Source: Sphingorhabdus sp. EL138 (lineage in GTDB: Bacteria > Pseudomonadota > Alphaproteobacteria > Sphingomonadales > Sphingomonadaceae). From it: a stretch of 64,000 bases of DNA. Positions 62,175-64,000 of the stretch are shown piece after piece. The translations under genes were made by a program, and so were the position numbers. The DNA lies in the NCBI RefSeq assembly GCF_945882965.1, contig NZ_CAMCWY010000013.1, positions 1-64,000 on the forward strand, read 5' to 3'. The number at the start of each line of letters is the position of its first letter. Positions within the stretch are counted from its first letter, which is position 1. The notes below the pieces were generated by a model that saw only the letters and a program-made list of their open reading frames with translations, did no database searches and was not told the DNA's origin.

Positions 62175-63002
62175 TTATTCGGCAATAAAGGGCGAAGGAA
62201 TGATACGCCGGTTTGCGTGGACAGGAATCTGCTTTCGCACCCGCTGTATCATGTCGATGTCCAGATCGACGCATGTCAGGCCGGGTGAACTGCCCATATC
62301 GAGCAATATTGTGCCCCACGGGTCGACCACAAGCGAATGCCCATAAGTTTGGCGGCCATCTTCATGCACACCGCATTGCGCCGCCGCGATAATGAATGCC
62401 GCGCTTTCAATGGCCCGTGCACGCAAAAGCGTATGCCAATGCGCCTCACCTGTGGGGACAGTAAAGGCAGACGGTAGCGTAATGATATCAACGCCAGACT
62501 TGGCATAAGCGCTAAACAGATCGGGAAAGCGCATATCATAGCAGATCGCGAGCCCCATAAGGCCAAGCGGCGATTGAACCATTAAGGGTTTTTCCCCGCC
62601 AACATAAGCGGACGACTCACGCCAACTTTCACCCGACGCCAGATCAACATCAAATAGATGCATTTTGTCATAACGGGCCGTAATTGCTCCATCTGGCGAG
62701 ATTATGATGCTGCGATTGGCTAACTTCTCCGCGCCTTCGTCCAAAATGGGCATGGAACCAATATGGACCCATATCCGATGTCGTGCAGCCGCCGCGATCA
62801 GGCTTTGCAGTGCCATATTATGTGATTCGTTTGTCATATATTTTCGGGCGCGCGCACGGTCACGGTCGAGCAAAATCGCCATCTCTGGCGCAAAATACAT
62901 AGCCGCCTCCTGTTCAGCGGCGCTGGCAACAGCATCTGCCATATCCGACGCGTTGCGCATCGGATCAATATTACTTGTCATCTGATGCAAGGCTATACGC
63001 AT
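62175..63002 (-). CDS. Carbon-nitrogen hydrolase (Nit2/omega-amidase-like)
   Basis: About 275 residues from ATG 63002 (MRIALHQMTSNIDP); an open frame to 63038 has no family match. Catalytic triad Glu40 (FAPEM), Lys113 (YDKMHLFDVD) and Cys154 (AICYDMRFPD). The KMHLFDVD and R-I-P/I-P-V-H-x-H-R-R endings fit the Nit1/Nit2 amidase branch, which hydrolyses omega-amides such as deaminated glutathione or alpha-ketoglutaramate. It is divergent from galE. Confidence 0.92.
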   Translation of the reverse strand: MRIALHQMTSNIDPMRNASDMADAVASAAEQEAAMYFAPEMAILLDRDRARARKYMTNESHNMALQSLIAAAARHRIWVHIGSMPILDEGAEKLANRSIIISPDGAITARYDKMHLFDVDLASGESWRESSAYVGGEKPLMVQSPLGLMGLAICYDMRFPDLFSAYAKSGVDIITLPSAFTVPTGEAHWHTLLRARAIESAAFIIAAAQCGVHEDGRQTYGHSLVVDPWGTILLDMGSSPGLTCVDLDIDMIQRVRKQIPVHANRRIIPSPFIAE

Positions 63003-63156
63003 GAAAAATCTTCTAAATTGTGGCCAAATCGAAAACAACGTCGCTTGCTGTCAATGATTTCACTGGGCAAGCAACATTGCAAGAAATATGCAACGCGACG
63101 TAATTCATTGATAAAGCCAAGCTGCCCGACAGGTGCATGGATATGGAAAAAACAAG

Positions 63157-64000
63157 ATGACACAGAAGCTCAACGTTCTCGTGACGGGCGGTGCGGGATA
63201 TATTGGCAGCCACGCCGTATTGGCTCTCCTTGAAGCTGGCAATCGCCCGGTCGTCATCGATAATCTTGTCACCGGATTTCGATGGGCAATCGCGGATGAA
63301 GCGACCTTTTATGAAGGTGACGTCAGCGATTCGGAACTTGTTCTGAGAATCATAGGTGAACAGGCCATCGACGCCATCATGCATTTCGCAGGGTCAGTCG
63401 TGGTCCCCGAATCGGTCGAAAATCCGCTAAAATATTATGACAACAACACAGCCAAGAGCCGAAGCCTGATCGAATCCGCTGTCTCTGGCGGCGTTCGGCA
63501 CATGATATTTTCCTCCACTGCGGCAACATACGGCATCCCCGAATCAAGCCCGGTGCGTGAAGACATGCCGACCGTGCCCATCAACCCATATGGGACGTCG
63601 AAATTGATGACGGAAATGATGCTGCGCGACGTCGCCGCTGCGCATGATTTCAATTATTGCGCGTTGCGCTATTTCAACGTTGCCGGGGCGGACCCTTTGT
63701 GCAGGACCGGCCAATCCACTATTGGCGCCACCCATTTGTTAAAAATCGCAGTGGAGGCGGCTTTAGGCAAGCGCGCGAGCGTCAGTGTGTTTGGAACGGA
63801 CTATGCGACGGAAGATGGAACAGGCGTGCGCGACTATATTCACGTCAGCGACCTTGCATCGGCGCATGTCATTGCTTTGGAGGCGCTTGTGGCCAACCCG
63901 CAGCGCAGCCATACGCTGAATTGCGGATACGGTCATGGCTATTCGGTTCTCCAAGTACTCGACGCCGTTGACCGCGTGACCAACACTATAATGGATCGCA
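63157..64000 (+). CDS. galE: UDP-glucose 4-epimerase, 5' part (truncated by the window edge)
   Basis: About 281 codons from ATG 63157 are visible; the gene runs off the right edge. The N-terminal GGAGYIGSH (11-19) binds NAD+. SSTAATYG and Tyr145-x3-Lys149 give the SDR catalytic residues; LRYFNVAGADP and DYIHVSDLA are GalE-typical. It interconverts UDP-glucose and UDP-galactose for polysaccharide or galactose use. A long inverted repeat (63038-63101) lies in the upstream region. Confidence 0.93.
   Translation, partial: MTQKLNVLVTGGAGYIGSHAVLALLEAGNRPVVIDNLVTGFRWAIADEATFYEGDVSDSELVLRIIGEQAIDAIMHFAGSVVVPESVENPLKYYDNNTAKSRSLIESAVSGGVRHMIFSSTAATYGIPESSPVREDMPTVPINPYGTSKLMTEMMLRDVAAAHDFNYCALRYFNVAGADPLCRTGQSTIGATHLLKIAVEAALGKRASVSVFGTDYATEDGTGVRDYIHVSDLASAHVIALEALVANPQRSHTLNCGYGHGYSVLQVLDAVDRVTNTIMDR

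Noticed and set aside
1-64000. CRISPR array, prophage, integrated element or tRNA gene
   Set aside because: No regularly spaced repeats, integrase, phage structural genes, transposase or cloverleaf with a GGTTCGA-type arm was found in the intergenic regions read.

Overview
The window looks like chromosomal DNA of a sphingomonad-type alphaproteobacterium (Sphingopyxis/Sphingorhabdus-like). This rests on the rnpA-yidD-yidC-engB cluster, an alphaproteobacterial-type LexA box (GAAC-N7-GAAC), a probable serC leader RNA upstream of serC-serA, several small conserved alphaproteobacterial families (DUF1489, DUF2171, PepSY-like), frequent GTG/TTG starts and many 4-nt stop/start overlaps. No tRNA, rRNA, CRISPR array, transposase or prophage gene was seen. 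Most of the window is dense core genome.

Layout. 1-2.8 kb: membrane-insertion cluster (rnpA end, yidD, yidC, engB). 2.9-10.7 kb: GST, aroC, fabI, YihY, a DnaJ-type chaperone, ABA4-like protein, pdxH, a CDF metal exporter, PhzF and an EF-hand protein. 10.7-17.1 kb: cyclophilin, mgtE, DUF1489, FrnE-like DsbA, nudC, a Tat-exported serine hydrolase and mutY. 17.1-23.5 kb: DUF721 (DciA-like), two exported DsbA-like proteins, smc and an alpha/beta hydrolase. 23.5-28.8 kb: DNA-repair island, with ATP-dependent ligase and its exonuclease on one strand and, divergently, a radical SAM protein plus a DUF4130-UdgX fusion directly behind a LexA box. 28.8-34.1 kb: alpha-galactosidase divergent from a sodium symporter-glycerol kinase pair, a plausible galactosyl-glycerol (floridoside-type) utilisation locus. 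34.1-39 kb: dapE, a 159-bp palindromic element, a quinoprotein-like sugar dehydrogenase, small envelope proteins and a phytase/esterase-like protein. 39-46.2 kb: rpmB, tadA, dienelactone hydrolase, a LytTR two-component pair, an HD-domain protein, two very small ORFs, a DAACS symporter and a methyltransferase. 46.3-53.1 kb: MFS transporter, purA, hisZ, serA, serC. 53.2-64 kb: PepSY/MsrQ-like pair, extensin-like lipoprotein, LOG protein, membrane cytochrome c, pheA, DUF2171, polA, EamA permease, a small membrane protein, a nitrilase-family amidase and the start of galE.

The most interesting points are: (i) the LexA box two bases upstream of the radical SAM/UdgX operon, back to back with a ligase-exonuclease pair whose exonuclease seems to start at ATC; (ii) the alpha-galactosidase/symporter/glycerol kinase locus with a perfect 12-bp palindrome in its divergent promoter region; (iii) a 159-bp element with 30-bp perfect terminal inverted repeats whose outermost TAG supplies the stop codon of both flanking convergent genes, with fragments elsewhere; (iv) a 54-codon ORF with a strong ribosome binding site that reads through an intergenic palindromic repeat. 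All functions are inferred from sequence reading alone; no searches were run.
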